Shown: positions 1 through 11,460 of the stretch, one piece after another
Position numbering within the stretch: the stretch's first letter is position 1
Layout of the letters: each line of letters starts with the position of its first letter
NCBI GenBank assembly: GCA_029718625.1
Contig: CM056376.1
Coordinates: forward strand, 120,002,222-120,066,221
DNA length: 64,000 nucleotides
From: Synaphobranchus kaupii
Taxonomy: Eukaryota; Chordata; Actinopteri; Anguilliformes; Synaphobranchidae
Direction: 5' to 3'
Program-made: the position numbers and the translations under genes
The notes under the pieces: model-generated
Seen by the model: the letters and a program-made list of their open reading frames with translations, nothing else
Told to the model about the DNA's origin: nothing
Database searches by the model: none

Positions 1-39
1 GATTGCTACCGATGGGGGGAGTCTACTTCTGATTATTGG

Positions 40-640
40 GTTATGGAGCTGCCTCGTTCATCCAATAATCCACATAAACTTCTCAACCCACCCCTAACTT
101 CACCTCCTTCAGCCCTCCTTCAGCTCTCACAGCCTAAGACTTTGCATCATCGTCATCGTCATCATCATCAGCAGGGCGACTGGCACTTCCCCCCCTCCGT
201 GTCAAAGGCTCTCGCTTGTCCCGACTGCGGAGTTTTTCCACATTAGCTCCTCAGTGGTGGAATGAACTTCCCATTCCCCTACGTTCTACTCCAACCCTGC
301 CTGCATTCCGTCGAGGCCTGAAGACACACCTCTTCAGACTCCACCTTGACTGATACCCTCACCTAGGAATATCAGTTCCCTGTTCCCTGTGTTTTCCTGT
401 CTGTTTATTATAGTTTACAATAGTATTTGGAATGGTAGTGTGGTGTTGCTGATTTTCCCACAGCTTACTGTGAACTACAGTCGACGCTCATTGCTAGGGA
501 TAGCTGCTACATTATGTGAAGGATGTGCTTTGCCCTGTCTGTTCTGTAGTGATCTTGATAATGTCTCTGTACGCACTTACTGTACGTCGCTTTGGATAAA
601 AGCGTCTGCTAAATAAATGTAATGTAATGTAATCATACTT
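40..640 (+). mobile_element. 3' end of an L2/CR1-type LINE, decayed
   Basis: Positions about 250-350 decode, with frame breaks, to the usual end of an L2-like reverse-transcriptase ORF: a WWNELP-like block followed by a FRRGLKTHLF-like block. Downstream comes the tail common at the 3' end of fish LINEs and their SINEs (CGCTTTGGATAAAAGCGTCT, about 590-609), ending in short TAATG repeats near 617-634. No intact ORF remains and the 5' part is missing. Orientation is given by the tail. The clade (L2 versus a near relative) is inferred from the tail and C-terminal motif. Confidence 0.7.
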
Positions 641-1234
641 TTAATATCTCTCTTTTTAACGATATCTGGCTCCTTTGTTCTTATGCTAATGGTTTTCCAA
701 TACCTAGCCTCCCCAATCTTTCAGATCAACTCTGCTCTCATGAAATATTGTCCAGTCTCTCTTGTCATTTTGCATAGTGCAGCAACAGTATTGTCATTTA
801 AGGGCATTTTAGAGTTGACTGCCTCCAGTTCCCTTGAGTCTTGTGCCTTATTATAGGGAGTCAGCGAGTCAGCCCTCCTCAATTTAATCCTTCTGAATAA
901 TACATTTGGTGTGGGTGTTGTGCCATTGAAGGGGTGTCATTTGTTTTGGGGAATGACCTAGACAGTGGTTGAGTTTGTTTGCTGTGCTCCTGTTCACTCC
1001 AGGATACTGCCCAGCACTCCAGGACCAGATTTGCCTTCCCCTAGTCTACACCAACATTACATAATATGTCAGTTAGCTAACAAGTTCACAATTTTATCAC
1101 AGCTCATTCATAATTTCTTATTCATTTGATGTGTTCTTTGAGTCATACTATTAGCCAACCATAGTATCATATTATGGTTGTCCTGATTACTCTTGTGATG
1201 ATGCATTTATGTGATGCACTGCATTCTTGTCCTG

Positions 1235-1237
<3 letters not shown>
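641..1237. other. intergenic, nothing recognised
   Basis: AT-rich sequence with no ORF, splice pattern or repeat that I recognise. Confidence 0.4.

Positions 1238-1293
<56 letters not shown>
1238..1293. repeat. (CT)n microsatellite
   Basis: An uninterrupted CT dinucleotide run of about 56 bp, read directly. Confidence 0.98.
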
Positions 1294-1297
<4 letters not shown>

Positions 1298-1382
1298 TTT
1301 ACAAAGCCTTCTGAATAATAATTCACGACTATATAAACTATACATGACATTGAGCCCTGTGTTTGCTGATTGATTGTCATGT

Positions 1383-1745
1383 TTTAGCCTCAAACCATCA
1401 CTCTGCTGCCAGATATACAGTAGATATGAATGGATCACTAAGGGTTGTTTCTCCTGACAAATTTTCCTATTGAACTCTATGTAAAAATAAGTCAGGAGAA
1501 ACAACCCTTCAAGTGATCCATCCATATCTACTGCATATGTGGCAGCAGAGTGATGGTTTGAGGCTCGTTTGATACCTCAGACCCTTGATGACTTACAGCC
1601 ATTTAGCCAACCATGGGTTCCATACTATTCCTGTGTAATTGACAGCTTAATCTAGTCCCACCCCCCCAATTCCCATAGAGATCCATTCAAATGCAGAGAG
1701 GTTATAGTATCGCTTGTCAGAGTACCTGAAAATAAGATATAAAGA
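1383..1745. mobile_element. palindromic repeat, partial copy of the 10.3-11.5 kb family
   Basis: An inverted repeat whose arms meet near 1465-1480 (ggttgtttctcctgac and its complement). The right arm runs through CCCAATTCCCATAGAGATCC (1663-1682) to about 1745. The same arm sequence occurs twice, inverted, inside the foldback element at 10266-11460, so this is a truncated member of that family. The left arm is cut short and the Tc1-type outer ends are absent here. Confidence 0.8.
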
Positions 1746-1754
1746 GTCTTTTGA

Positions 1755-2042
1755 GCCTTTTTATACCCAGTCATGATAGCATAACCTGTTCCAAACAGGT
1801 GTTTTTTTTTCTAGTCTTTTTTTGCCCTTGTCCCAATTTTTTTGGAATGTGTTGCAGGCATCAAATTCGGAATTAGCATATATTTACAAAAATCAAGAAA
1901 GTTAATAAGGTAAAACATTAAATATCTTTTCTTTGTACTGTTTTTATTTTAAATATATGTAAACGCGAATTTACAAATCACTGCTTTCTGCTTTTATGTG
2001 CATTTTACATACTGTCCCAACTTTTTTGGAATTGGGGTTTGT
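1755..2042. mobile_element. terminal part of a fish DNA transposon (TA-flanked, Tc1/mariner-like)
   Basis: Ends in CTTTTTTGGAATTGGGGTTT (about 2020-2039), a terminal sequence widely repeated in fish genomes. An inner CCAATTTTTTTGGAATGTGT block lies near 1834-1853. The opposite-strand version of the same end begins at about 63882 and runs off the window. Non-coding. The superfamily is from memory of the repeat family, not from a transposase. Confidence 0.65.
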
Positions 2043-3599
2043 ACATACGTAGCTCTGATACCCTTGGCGTAATAAATAATGTGTTCCCACCCATAGGCGC
2101 TTATTTTTTACCAGGAGGTGCCTTAAAAAAATTCAGCCACAGGCAAGCCACTCGTGATCACCGGCATCAAAGTATAACTTCACCCTGCAATACGATTCAC
2201 CCCGCAATACACCCCGCAAGGCACCTGAGCACCCACATGTTCCCACCCAATAAGCCGACCTCACCTGCATATTCCCCACTACCTACTTATGTCAAATATA
2301 TTAGATTTTCTAGAAGCTACAGTAAATAATAAACATAATAACAACTGCATCATCATGGAAGACATGCGGCACCTACTGCGCAGCTGCCCTCAATGTAAAA
2401 CAATTAGCTTCAAGAGAGGTTTCTCGCCACATGCCATTTAGATTTCTTCAATAGTCGTCGGTCAAAAATGTTCTAGTGTCTGTGGCATTGAATTGTCCAC
2501 ATTTATTTCTTTATTTTATTGCAATTGTTGTATATCTGCCATTTTTCTGTTGGGTGTCAGTTGCGGTAATAAAGTTGCTCATGAGAGGACAAGAAATACG
2601 TTTGAAAAAGTAAGTCCCTGAAAAATATTCCAGGTATGTCACATACAAAGTTATAAATTTAGTCAAGAAAGAAAAACACAACGGAGGACACATGTTAATG
2701 ACCCTTTAAGAATGTTCAGAATGTAAGTACTGAGATTCAAATTTTCAAAATTGTGAATTTTCACAAATGACCATAACAAACCGTAATACCATTCAGCAGC
2801 CAGTCCTGCAGTGTTCCTTCTGAGAAATAACATTCAAGCGACATTGAGCAATCAGAACACATTTACGTGGTGTGATCGCCATAACCTTCCAGGAATGTAC
2901 TGGGAACCCAAGGAATGTCTGCTGGGTGCCTGCTGTTGCTCTCTCTCTCCTTTTTTGTAGCCTGTATAGTATTCCAAATGAGGTCTGATCGAACCAGGGG
3001 CCACATTTCATGCCTGGTGTTTTCCAGGAAGGAGACGCATGAGTTTGGAACGGGACGGTTCTTCTGCCTAACATCCTCAGTCCCAGGGAGCACCATCAGG
3101 CCCTCAGAACAAGCATGTGTGCACAACGCCCTCATACTGTGATATACCGTAGGTGTTCCTCGTCTAACTCATTCAGTTAAAATTTAAAAAGAGAGATGTC
3201 TAACCTATTGCTTTGGCTATTCTAAATTAATTCCCTTTGGAAAAACTGTTCTGGAAATGGCCTCTTCCTGTCTGAAATACTGATGGACGCCATAAAACTG
3301 GGCTGTAGAGAATTGAGCCATTTCATAAATCCATCTTAAATCCATTCAGTTTACAACAAGGCGTTTAAGTAGGATTTGTTCAGACGGGACAAAATTGGAA
3401 CTTTTTGGTGTAAATGCTAATTGATTCCTCTGTCAGGAAGCAACACAGCGCAAACCATCAACATGGCCTCTCAGTCCTGGAGAATGGTAGTGGTGGCAGG
3501 ATCATGTCATGGAGATACCTGTCAGCAGTAGGGACTGGGAGGCTTGTCAGGAAAATTAACAAAGCGAAGAATAAGTGGGAAGACATTCATACATGAGGT
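2043..3599. other. intergenic, no gene recognised
   Basis: Several short open frames occur around 2.8-3.15 kb on both strands, but none has a domain I recognise, a conserved-looking start or exon-like splice sites. Confidence 0.4.
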
Positions 3600-4906
3600 C
3601 AGGGGCGGATTGGGACTATAAATCTAACCGGGAGTTTCAAAACCATGGCGGCCCAGCAACATTATTATTATTATTATTATGATTGTATAGGCCCTACATG
3701 TCGTATTAAGTTATTGTGCTGCTGTTGTTGTTGTTGTTACACGATGACGAGAGCGTGCATGTAGGCCTAGTTGTACTCGCAATCAGACGGTGGCATGAAA
3801 ACGATACTTGCAATAACGGCCATGGTTTACTTTTGCTACTTAGGCTATGGTTTACTTTTGCTACTTGCAATAATAACTGCCACGGCGGGCACGAAAAATC
3901 ACATTGAGCTGAATGATCCACTTCCAACAACACAAAACTAAACACACATAGAGCATACTTTTGCAATTTGCAATAATAAATGCCACGGCGGCCACAAAAA
4001 CACAAGTGTGTCCTACCTTATTACACTGTCAGCAGGCGTCGCAGGAGGTCGCTTCTCTCAGATAGCTTGTCGTTTACATGCACAGCAATATCCGATTACT
4101 GGAAACGATCAGCTTACGCCAGTATTTAACTTATTGCGTTCACATGAACATAAGTAATGTGATTACTCCAAAAGCCGCGTTTACATGATTCTCTCCATAA
4201 TCAGCTCTGTGGAAAACGTAGCTACTAACTGCTTCCTGTTGTAAGGACAAAAATGATCCGCCCGTCAAAAATTTACGTTAGGCTATTATTATTATTATAG
4301 CTAGCTAGTAATTATTATAGCTACTTATTTATAGCTAATTGCTAGTAGTGGTTGATTTATATTATTGTACTAGCTAGCTTTACCGATCTCTAAATCTGGC
4401 GAATTTCCCGAAAATTTCAGTTATTTAATGTGCTAGCCACAAACTAGCTAGTAGCCTACAAACACAAGCACGTAACACTGAACAATATATTTTCACCGGT
4501 GAAATGCAAATTTAATAATACAATTCTGGAAGTGAGATGCTGAAGGAACCCCAGGCATAGCAAATGTTGACGGGTGGAATCATTTTGACGTTACACCGCC
4601 TCTTCTGCCTAACATGCGTAGTTTTGAAAAGCCGAAAGAAACCGGAGAAAGGTGTTTACATGCTCCAAAAAATCGAAAGTTTGGCCAAAAAACCAGGGGT
4701 GTTAATCGGGTTTCGAAAACACGGATTATGACCTTACATTATCGGATAAAGGTGTTTACATGACCATTTCAGTAACCAGAGTATTGCCATAACCGGGTTC
4801 AGATCGGAGTATTAGTGTGCATGTAAACGTACTAGCCTACCGGCCCACGCACAGCACCGGCCCACCGGGAAAACTCCCGGTGCTCCCGATGGCCAATCCG
4901 CCCCTG
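3600..4906. mobile_element. non-autonomous hAT transposon with intact target duplication
   Basis: The left end CAGGGGCGGATTGG (3600-3613) is the inverse of the right end CCAATCCGCCCCTG (4893-4906), and further inside AACCGGGAGTTT pairs with AAACTCCCGGT. The flanks carry an identical 8-bp direct repeat CATGAGGT (3592-3599 and 4907-4914), the size hAT transposases make. The interior has no transposase ORF. It contains an internal near-duplication around GCAATAATAA.TGCCACGGCG (about 3868 and 3970) and a second, nested inverted-repeat element. Confidence 0.9.
4071..4829. mobile_element. nested inverted-repeat element inside the hAT
   Basis: The left end CGTTTACATGCACA (4071-4084) and the right end TGTGCATGTAAACG (about 4816-4829) are perfect inverted repeats. 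Weaker pairing continues inward. No ORF. I could not identify a clean target duplication, so the superfamily is open. Copies of GGTGTTTACATG also occur near 4652 and 4752. Confidence 0.6.
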
Positions 4907-4949
4907 CATGAGGTACTGCTGGTGGTTATCGAGTGTGACGGTACAACTG

Positions 4950-4952
<3 letters not shown>

Positions 4953-5035
<83 letters not shown>
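4953..5035. repeat. (CA)n microsatellite
   Basis: About 83 bp of uninterrupted CA/AC repeat. The His-Thr and Cys-Val open frames running through it are artefacts. Confidence 0.98.
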
Positions 5036-5037
<2 letters not shown>

Positions 5038-6640
5038 AAGTATGTACACATGCAAAGAGAGGAAGAGAGAGACAGTGAAATGTTATTAACAGCTCAACCT
5101 CTGATACCTCCCTCTGGACAGCTCCTGGAACTCTTCGTAACAGAGAAATCTGACCTGTCTGGACCTTCTGGGGAGTTCTCTTCAGTCCAGTCGGAACTTG
5201 GCCTGAGTAACGGTTAAGGTTGTTGTGCATCTGACACAGAAAATAAAACTTCCTTAAATTTCCCATCAGAGTGGGACCAAATAGCTCCATCCTTTAAATG
5301 CACGTGTGGTCCTTAAGTGAGAGGGTTAAAGTAAACACTTTCACGGAGGGAGCTGTTTTCAAGTACAAGCGATCTTTCAACAAAACATATACCACCTACC
5401 CAACAGCTGCGGGTAAGAGCATTGCCTCACACATGCAAATTAAGTGAGGGTTAAATCCTCGGATGAGTTGTATTTCATTATCCTTGTTAGTTCCTCATTT
5501 CCTACGTTGGTGCTGATGTCATGTGTGTGGCTGATTCACACCCTCGCTCACAAAGCTCTCACACAGCTTAGATTTCAGGCCATGGTTTTGCCAGCTTTTA
5601 TATAACCGGGAACACCTGCAGCTTGCATTCACTCACTCTCTTTTCTCTCTCTCCAACATTTCAGGAAAGCTATATCCTTACCTTGACATTCCAAAGATGC
5701 ACTGACAGAGGAGGGAATTACAGGAGACTGGAATTTGTGCTAACTGAAGTTTAGGATTTAGAAGAGGTCGCCTGAGTTCCAGTCATGTCCTCTTCCGCCT
5801 CAGTGATATTACTTTGTACTGCCACCTGCTGGTGAGTCACATAACTGACTACCAGCAACCCGTCCCCTTGTCTCAGACCTGTTTTAATTTTTTTACCATG
5901 GCATAAAGTACTCTTTTTTGTTACTGCTATGAAAAGTTACTGAAGCAATATAAGCATTACAGCAAAGCGGTAGTGGCACAGCACTTGAAGAGAGAGTCAT
6001 TCAGCAGTCAAAGGGTTTCCCCCATTCCACTTTTATCAGAGTTCTGATCTTTCCTAGAAACAAGACTCTGCAATGAGACTCTTAAAGCCCTCTCCCTTTC
6101 AGTGACATGGGGGACCCTCAGTCAACAAGCAGCTCAGACTTGAATGGGTGATTAGACTATAGGCCTGCGCACACCCTCCCGTACGTTCACTCAGAGAGTA
6201 CGCTGCTTATCTGGCATTGCAGCCATTTTACAGGACTGTTGTGGACATAGAACAGCAAGAGGTGTCTGTGTCAGTATGATAGTGTGCTAATTCAAATCAC
6301 ATTTAATATATGATCTAAATTATTTCAAATAGTTGTTAATCATGTTGAGGAATGCCTCATTAGCCAAAGCGAGGCATATTAAGTTTTCTGCCAACTGTAT
6401 TTTGTCAGAGCAGAGAAATAAACAGGTTCACTACATTGATCAGGAAATCCAAATCAGATGTTTATTTGAAAACAGTTGCATAAAATCTCAATACCCCCTC
6501 AAAATTTGTTATCAAGTTATCAAGTCATTATCAAATTCAAATATTTCCTCTGCTCCATTTTGTTTAATTCTAACGAGGTAAAGGATAAATATGATTTTAT
6601 TGTGAGTTTTAACAGCAGTATTTATATGGGATATGTTTTT
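5036..6640. other. intergenic, no gene recognised
   Basis: Non-repetitive by eye. No exon with a recognisable protein was found. Confidence 0.4.
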
Positions 6641-6649
6641 TGACAGCTC

Positions 6650-8640
6650 TTGGGCAGGGTTACATTCTTATATATAACTGTATTTTATCCTGATCCAAAC
6701 AAGGACCTTTTTGATTTTAAACATATTTCTAGTATTGAGGTCTGTCAGACTTTGAAAGACAGTGACCCAAGAAGTTCTGCAGGCCCGGATCATCTCGATG
6801 CAGAGCATGTTACATATATTTTTTTAAATGTTTGCCTTATGTCCAACACATATACCCAGAATCTGGAAGGCAATGTATGTTCTCCCTCGACTAAATGGAG
6901 GGGACCCATAAGATTTGAACAATTACTGCCATATTTCTAAACTTCCGATCCTTGCCAAGGTTCAAGAATCCCAAATGAGCTCTCAACTGAAGCAATGTCT
7001 ACTTGAAAACCACATTTTAAATGAAGCTTAGTCTGGTTTTACAGCTGGCCACAGTATTGTATCAGTAAAAACAGCTGTGACAAACGACGTCATAAATGCC
7101 CTTGATAAAGAAAATAGCATTGTACTGCTTTATTTGTTGATTTGTCAAAGGCAAATTGTTGTTAACAAGACACTGAAATACTGGCTTAAGTTTAGGGCTG
7201 TTGAGTGATTCAGGAATTTTCTCACAGATAGATCCCAGTGAGTCAGTGCGGAGGGCCACAAATCAAGCTTTCTTGAGACTGCCAAAGGTGTTCCCCAAAG
7301 CTGCAGCTTGGGTCTTGTTTTGTCTTCCGTTTTTATTAATGGCTTAGGCAAGAACAGGCAAACTGAAGAAATACAGTATGCTGATGATACAATGTTCCTA
7401 TGAGGCTAATGGTGCATTATGCAGAATTTTTACCTACACTGCACAAGGCTAAAAATCCTGTATCGTGCATTTTTAAAGAGCTCCAGGTTGGGATCCACTC
7501 AATGCAAGCACCTCTTTTGGTGCTGAAATAGTTTTTTAGAAAACCAAATTAACAACTTTTTCTTTTTCTTTTTTTCAGCCCATCCCAGGGCTGTATATAT
7601 GTATATATTCAATTTCCACCCCGATCTGGAATGTCCAACTATCTACAGCCGTGTTCCATCCGTGAACCACCCTGCCAATTCGGGAGAGCTGGGACATCCA
7701 CGGTTCTTGTCCGAAACACGTGGTGTTAACAGCTACTTCTTTTGACAACCGCAGCTAAGCTGTCACAGAGCAGTGTCGGAGGAGGGACCTTTTATATGCG
7801 TCTTTGGCAATGGCATGCAGTCTTACGACCGCCCTTTCGGCCAGTGGGGGTCGCCCAAGAGCGATGAAATGTAGAACCCTGTCTGACTGAACCCTCCCAT
7901 ACCCTGGCCGACACAGACGGCAATTGTGCGTGTGGAGCTACCTGCACCAATCAGAACAGGCATGGTCCGGATTCGATCCGAGGCCATGAGGCTCATCTAT
8001 GCACCACACCTCTTACAAATATTGAGTCATACGGTTAGATGACAAGCTGTCCTTCACGTTTTTGGTGATAATATCCTTCTTCTAAAACAAACGTTGTTTT
8101 TTTTCTGAGGCCAAAAATACTGGTTCTGACAGTCATTGATTATGGGGACATATTGTATAGCCATACCATAGAAAAGTTCCCACCACTGTGTATAAAGACA
8201 ACAGCATTATTATATTATTCAGCTATAAATCAACACTGGATAAACTGCCTTCCCACCTCTGTTGTCTCTCTTCTGTTAATGACTGAAGTTATAAGTTGAT
8301 GCTTTTTAATGTTCCTAATGTATTCACAGTTCTTGGAGGAATTGCATTTTCTTATTATGCCCCCTGGACGTGGAATAACTTACAAAAAAACCTGACACTG
8401 GAGGCACTAGTATCCTTTAGTCATTCTAAATCTCTTGTTCACTGCTATTGAAGAGCATAATTAGTTTTGATTGGAGGTTGTGTTCTGCGGGTTGGTTTAA
8501 TTGACTGCACTGGTTTTCTCCATGGACTGTTGTGTGTTTTCTTTGACATTAAACATTTTGTATTGTTCTTAATGGCTGCTATCTCGGCCTGGTCTCCCTT
8601 GAAAAATAGATTTTATGTCACGGGACGTCCTGGGTAAATT
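6650..8640 (+). mobile_element. decayed non-LTR retrotransposon (L2/CR1-like), interrupted
   Basis: Fragments in several frames match a LINE reverse transcriptase in order: a RSSAGPDHLD-type block (6773-6802), a SKLPILAKVQES-like block near 6940-6970, a SGFTAGHS-like block near 7032, and YADDT at about 7379-7393 (tatgctgatgataca). After a gap come the VIDYGD-type region near 8133-8150 and the tail CTCCCTTGAAAAATAGATTT (about 8594-8613). Stops and frameshifts are frequent, so it is a dead copy. A tRNA-SINE-like segment occupies about 7560-8030 between the RT core and the C-terminal part. Confidence 0.75.
7560..8030 (-). mobile_element. tRNA-derived SINE-like insertion in the LINE relic
   Basis: On the minus strand the region begins with a tRNA-like head, including GGATCGAATCC (B-box-like) around 7970-7980. 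The segment splits the LINE reading order, which supports a later insertion. The boundaries and the family are uncertain. Confidence 0.45.
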
Positions 8641-10265
8641 CATTTCTAAGAAATATTCAAAACAGAGTAATACATGTTTCATAGTGGTTTTTTTTACATA
8701 AAGTTTGATGGACTAAGTAAGTCACTTCTTCAGGACTTATACAACTTTAAACAGAATTAAGCTTGTGTGGTCTATACTGCATTTTAAATTTTGCCGATGG
8801 CAATACAAGTAGTTGTAAAATGTTTAGCACCAGTGGCACTGATTAATAAACTATAGGATAAAGAAAGCACTTAGGAAAAGCCCTTATTCAGGACCATATG
8901 CACAGGCATAAATAATGCTGGTTTTATGTGGTCTCCTCCTGAAGTCTACTCATGGGCGTATAAGTGCTTGTAAAAATATTTAACACTGTATTTTAAACAA
9001 ATGCACATAACATTAATAAACTAAATTGTAAAATATAGACCACATGATGTACGTATATAATATGAAAATTACATGAAATTACAAGACCTTCCACGGACAT
9101 TTGGAGCCCGAATTGAGAGAGATTTTGTTTCTCGGCACTCCAGCAGGGCCGTATTTGCCAAGCTGAGGGGTGTCCATCGAGTTACATCACAGGCAGACCA
9201 CGCTATACCACTGTATCCAACAGCATAAAGGCTGTTACAGAGTGTTTAAAACAGGGATTGTCTGCGGACCTTTGCCTTTCATAGTCATGCGTTCCAACCC
9301 CCCATTTGTTGACTACATTTCCCATCTTTTTTGTGTGCAAATGGCAAACAACAATGGTGTCCCTCTTGGAAGATGATTACAGTAGGTAGGCTTGTAGGTG
9401 AAAGGACAGGTCCGTGCGGACAGGTCTGTGCGGACACAAAAAAACGACTGCTGCGCGGACTGCCTATACGGTTTTGGGTCTGCTATGATCAAACAGAGGT
9501 AATTTAGATCCGTACAGACCCTGCAGACGTCCGTACGCATTTTTTTGGCGTCTATGAATACCTTTAGTGTCACTCAGCTGCATTGTCATGGCAGTGCCAA
9601 ACACTCAGACCCTCAGTGGACAACCTGTCAACTTCTGCAGAGGTCATGATGTCATCACCTGTTCTCCCAGCTCAGGAAGTACAGTGAGTACACGTTCTCT
9701 GATTTTGTACAGCTCCATTCCAGAGCAAAAAGATTATCAAGATTTTACTTCTGAACAAAAAAAATCCAACTGTCTCAGGATGCAGGCCATGCAGTATGTG
9801 AACTGATTTTAGGTTCGTAGATCAGTTATATTTCTGAATTTCTGCGCCTTGCTGGCAATCCCCCTTTTATACTTGCACCTCCCAAAACAGCCATTCCTCT
9901 TCCAATCCTTGTTGCACCCATACTTGCTGTGCTACTATAACGTTCCACGTTTTATTGTATCAAACAAACCACAATCCTTCCTCCTTTACCTGTATAAGCA
10001 AACAGCAACCGGCCCACTGTCCTTCGTGTGTCAGTAAGCCAGAGACTGGACCACCTCAGCCAATCACTTTATAATATATTTTAGATTCATGTGATTGTCA
10101 ATTAAGCTGTAAAATGTTCTTAGGTGCGAATCACAAAAACCACCAAGAGATACGGTGCAATGAACCTAAGTAAACTATGGGTTAACCAAATGTTCAAATG
10201 ACATGTCTTTCCTTATAATTTGTTTTAAAACATGGTATGCAAGGACAGAATGAGTAATACAGGTA
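8641..10265. other. intergenic, no gene recognised
   Basis: AT-rich. GTCCGTGCGGACAGGTCTGTG and similar repeats lie at about 9410-9430. No ORF with a recognisable domain. Confidence 0.4.
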
Positions 10266-11460
10266 CAGTTGAAGTCGGAAGTTTACACACACTTAGGTTG
10301 AAGTCATTAAAACTAATTTTTAACCACTCCACAGATTTCATGTTAGCAAACTATAGTGTTGGCAAGTCAGTTAGGACTTCTACTTTGTGCATGCCACAAG
10401 TACATTTTCCAACAATTGTTTACAGACAGATTATTTCACTTTTAATTCACTATATCACAATTCCAGTGGGTCAGAAGTTTACATACACTAAGTTGACTGT
10501 GCCTTTAAATTTTTTATATTTGGTTGCATATCCTTTGGCTTTGCATGCCATGACTTCCTGATGTCTGTGACCCAACAACATCAAACTCTTGATATCTTAT
10601 TTTCTGGTACTCTTACAAGCGATACTATAACGTCTCTGCATGGATCTCTATGGGAATTGGGGGGGTGGACTAGATTTAGCTGTAGATTACACTGGAACAG
10701 TATGGAAAACGTGGTTGGCTAAATGGCTCTAAGTCCTCAAGGATCTGCCGTATCAACCAAGCCTTAAATCATCACTCTGCTGCCAGAAATACAGTAGATA
10801 TGGATGGATAACTTGAAGGGTTTCTTCTCCTGACTTATTTTTCAGTTAGAGTTCAATAGGAAAATTTGTCAGGAGAAACAACCCGTAAAGTGATCCATCC
10901 ATATCTACTGTATATCTGGCAGCAGAGTGATGGTTTAAGGCTTGTTTGATACCTCAGACACTTGATGACTTACAGCCATTTTACCAATCATGTATTCCAT
11001 ATCGTTCCAGCATAATTTACAGCTAAATCCCACCCCCCAATTCCCATAGAGATCCATTCAAACGCAGAGACGTTATAGTATCGCTTGTAAGAGTACCAGA
11101 AAATAAGATATCAAGAGTCTTTGATGTTGTTGGGTCACGGACATCAGGAAGTCATGGCATGCAAAGAATCTGCAACCAAATATTAAAAATTTAAAGGCAC
11201 AGTCAACTTAGTGTATGTAAACTTCTGACCCATTGGAATTGTGATATAGTAAACTTCTGACCCACTGGAATTATAATATAGTGAATTAAAAGTGAAATAA
11301 TCTGTCTGTAAACAATTGTTGGAAAAATTACTTGTGTCATGCACAAAGTAGATGTCCTAACTGACTTGCCAACACTATAGTTTGCTAACATGAAATCTGT
11401 GGAGTGGTTAAAAATGAGTTTTAAGGACTTCAACCTAAGTGTATGTAAACTTCCGACTTC
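10266..11460. mobile_element. foldback (palindromic) Tc1 element with Sleeping-Beauty-type IR/DR ends
   Basis: The left end starts at CAGTTGAAGTCGGAAG after TA (10264-10265). It contains the inner direct repeat GTGGGTCAGAAGTTTACATA (about 10466-10485), the IR/DR layout of the salmonid-type Tc1 group. The right end carries the inverse (GTATGTAAACTTCCGACTTC, 11441-11460) but its last few bases are lost. The interior is also inverted around about 10860: arm sequences such as ACTCTTACAAGCGATACTAT (about 10609) recur in inverse near 11077. Each arm is therefore close to 590 bp and no transposase is present. It must have been mobilised in trans. Confidence 0.85.

Noticed and set aside
4817..5290. 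Frames through the CA microsatellite giving poly His-Thr or Cys-Val.
   Set aside because: Pure dinucleotide repeat translation.
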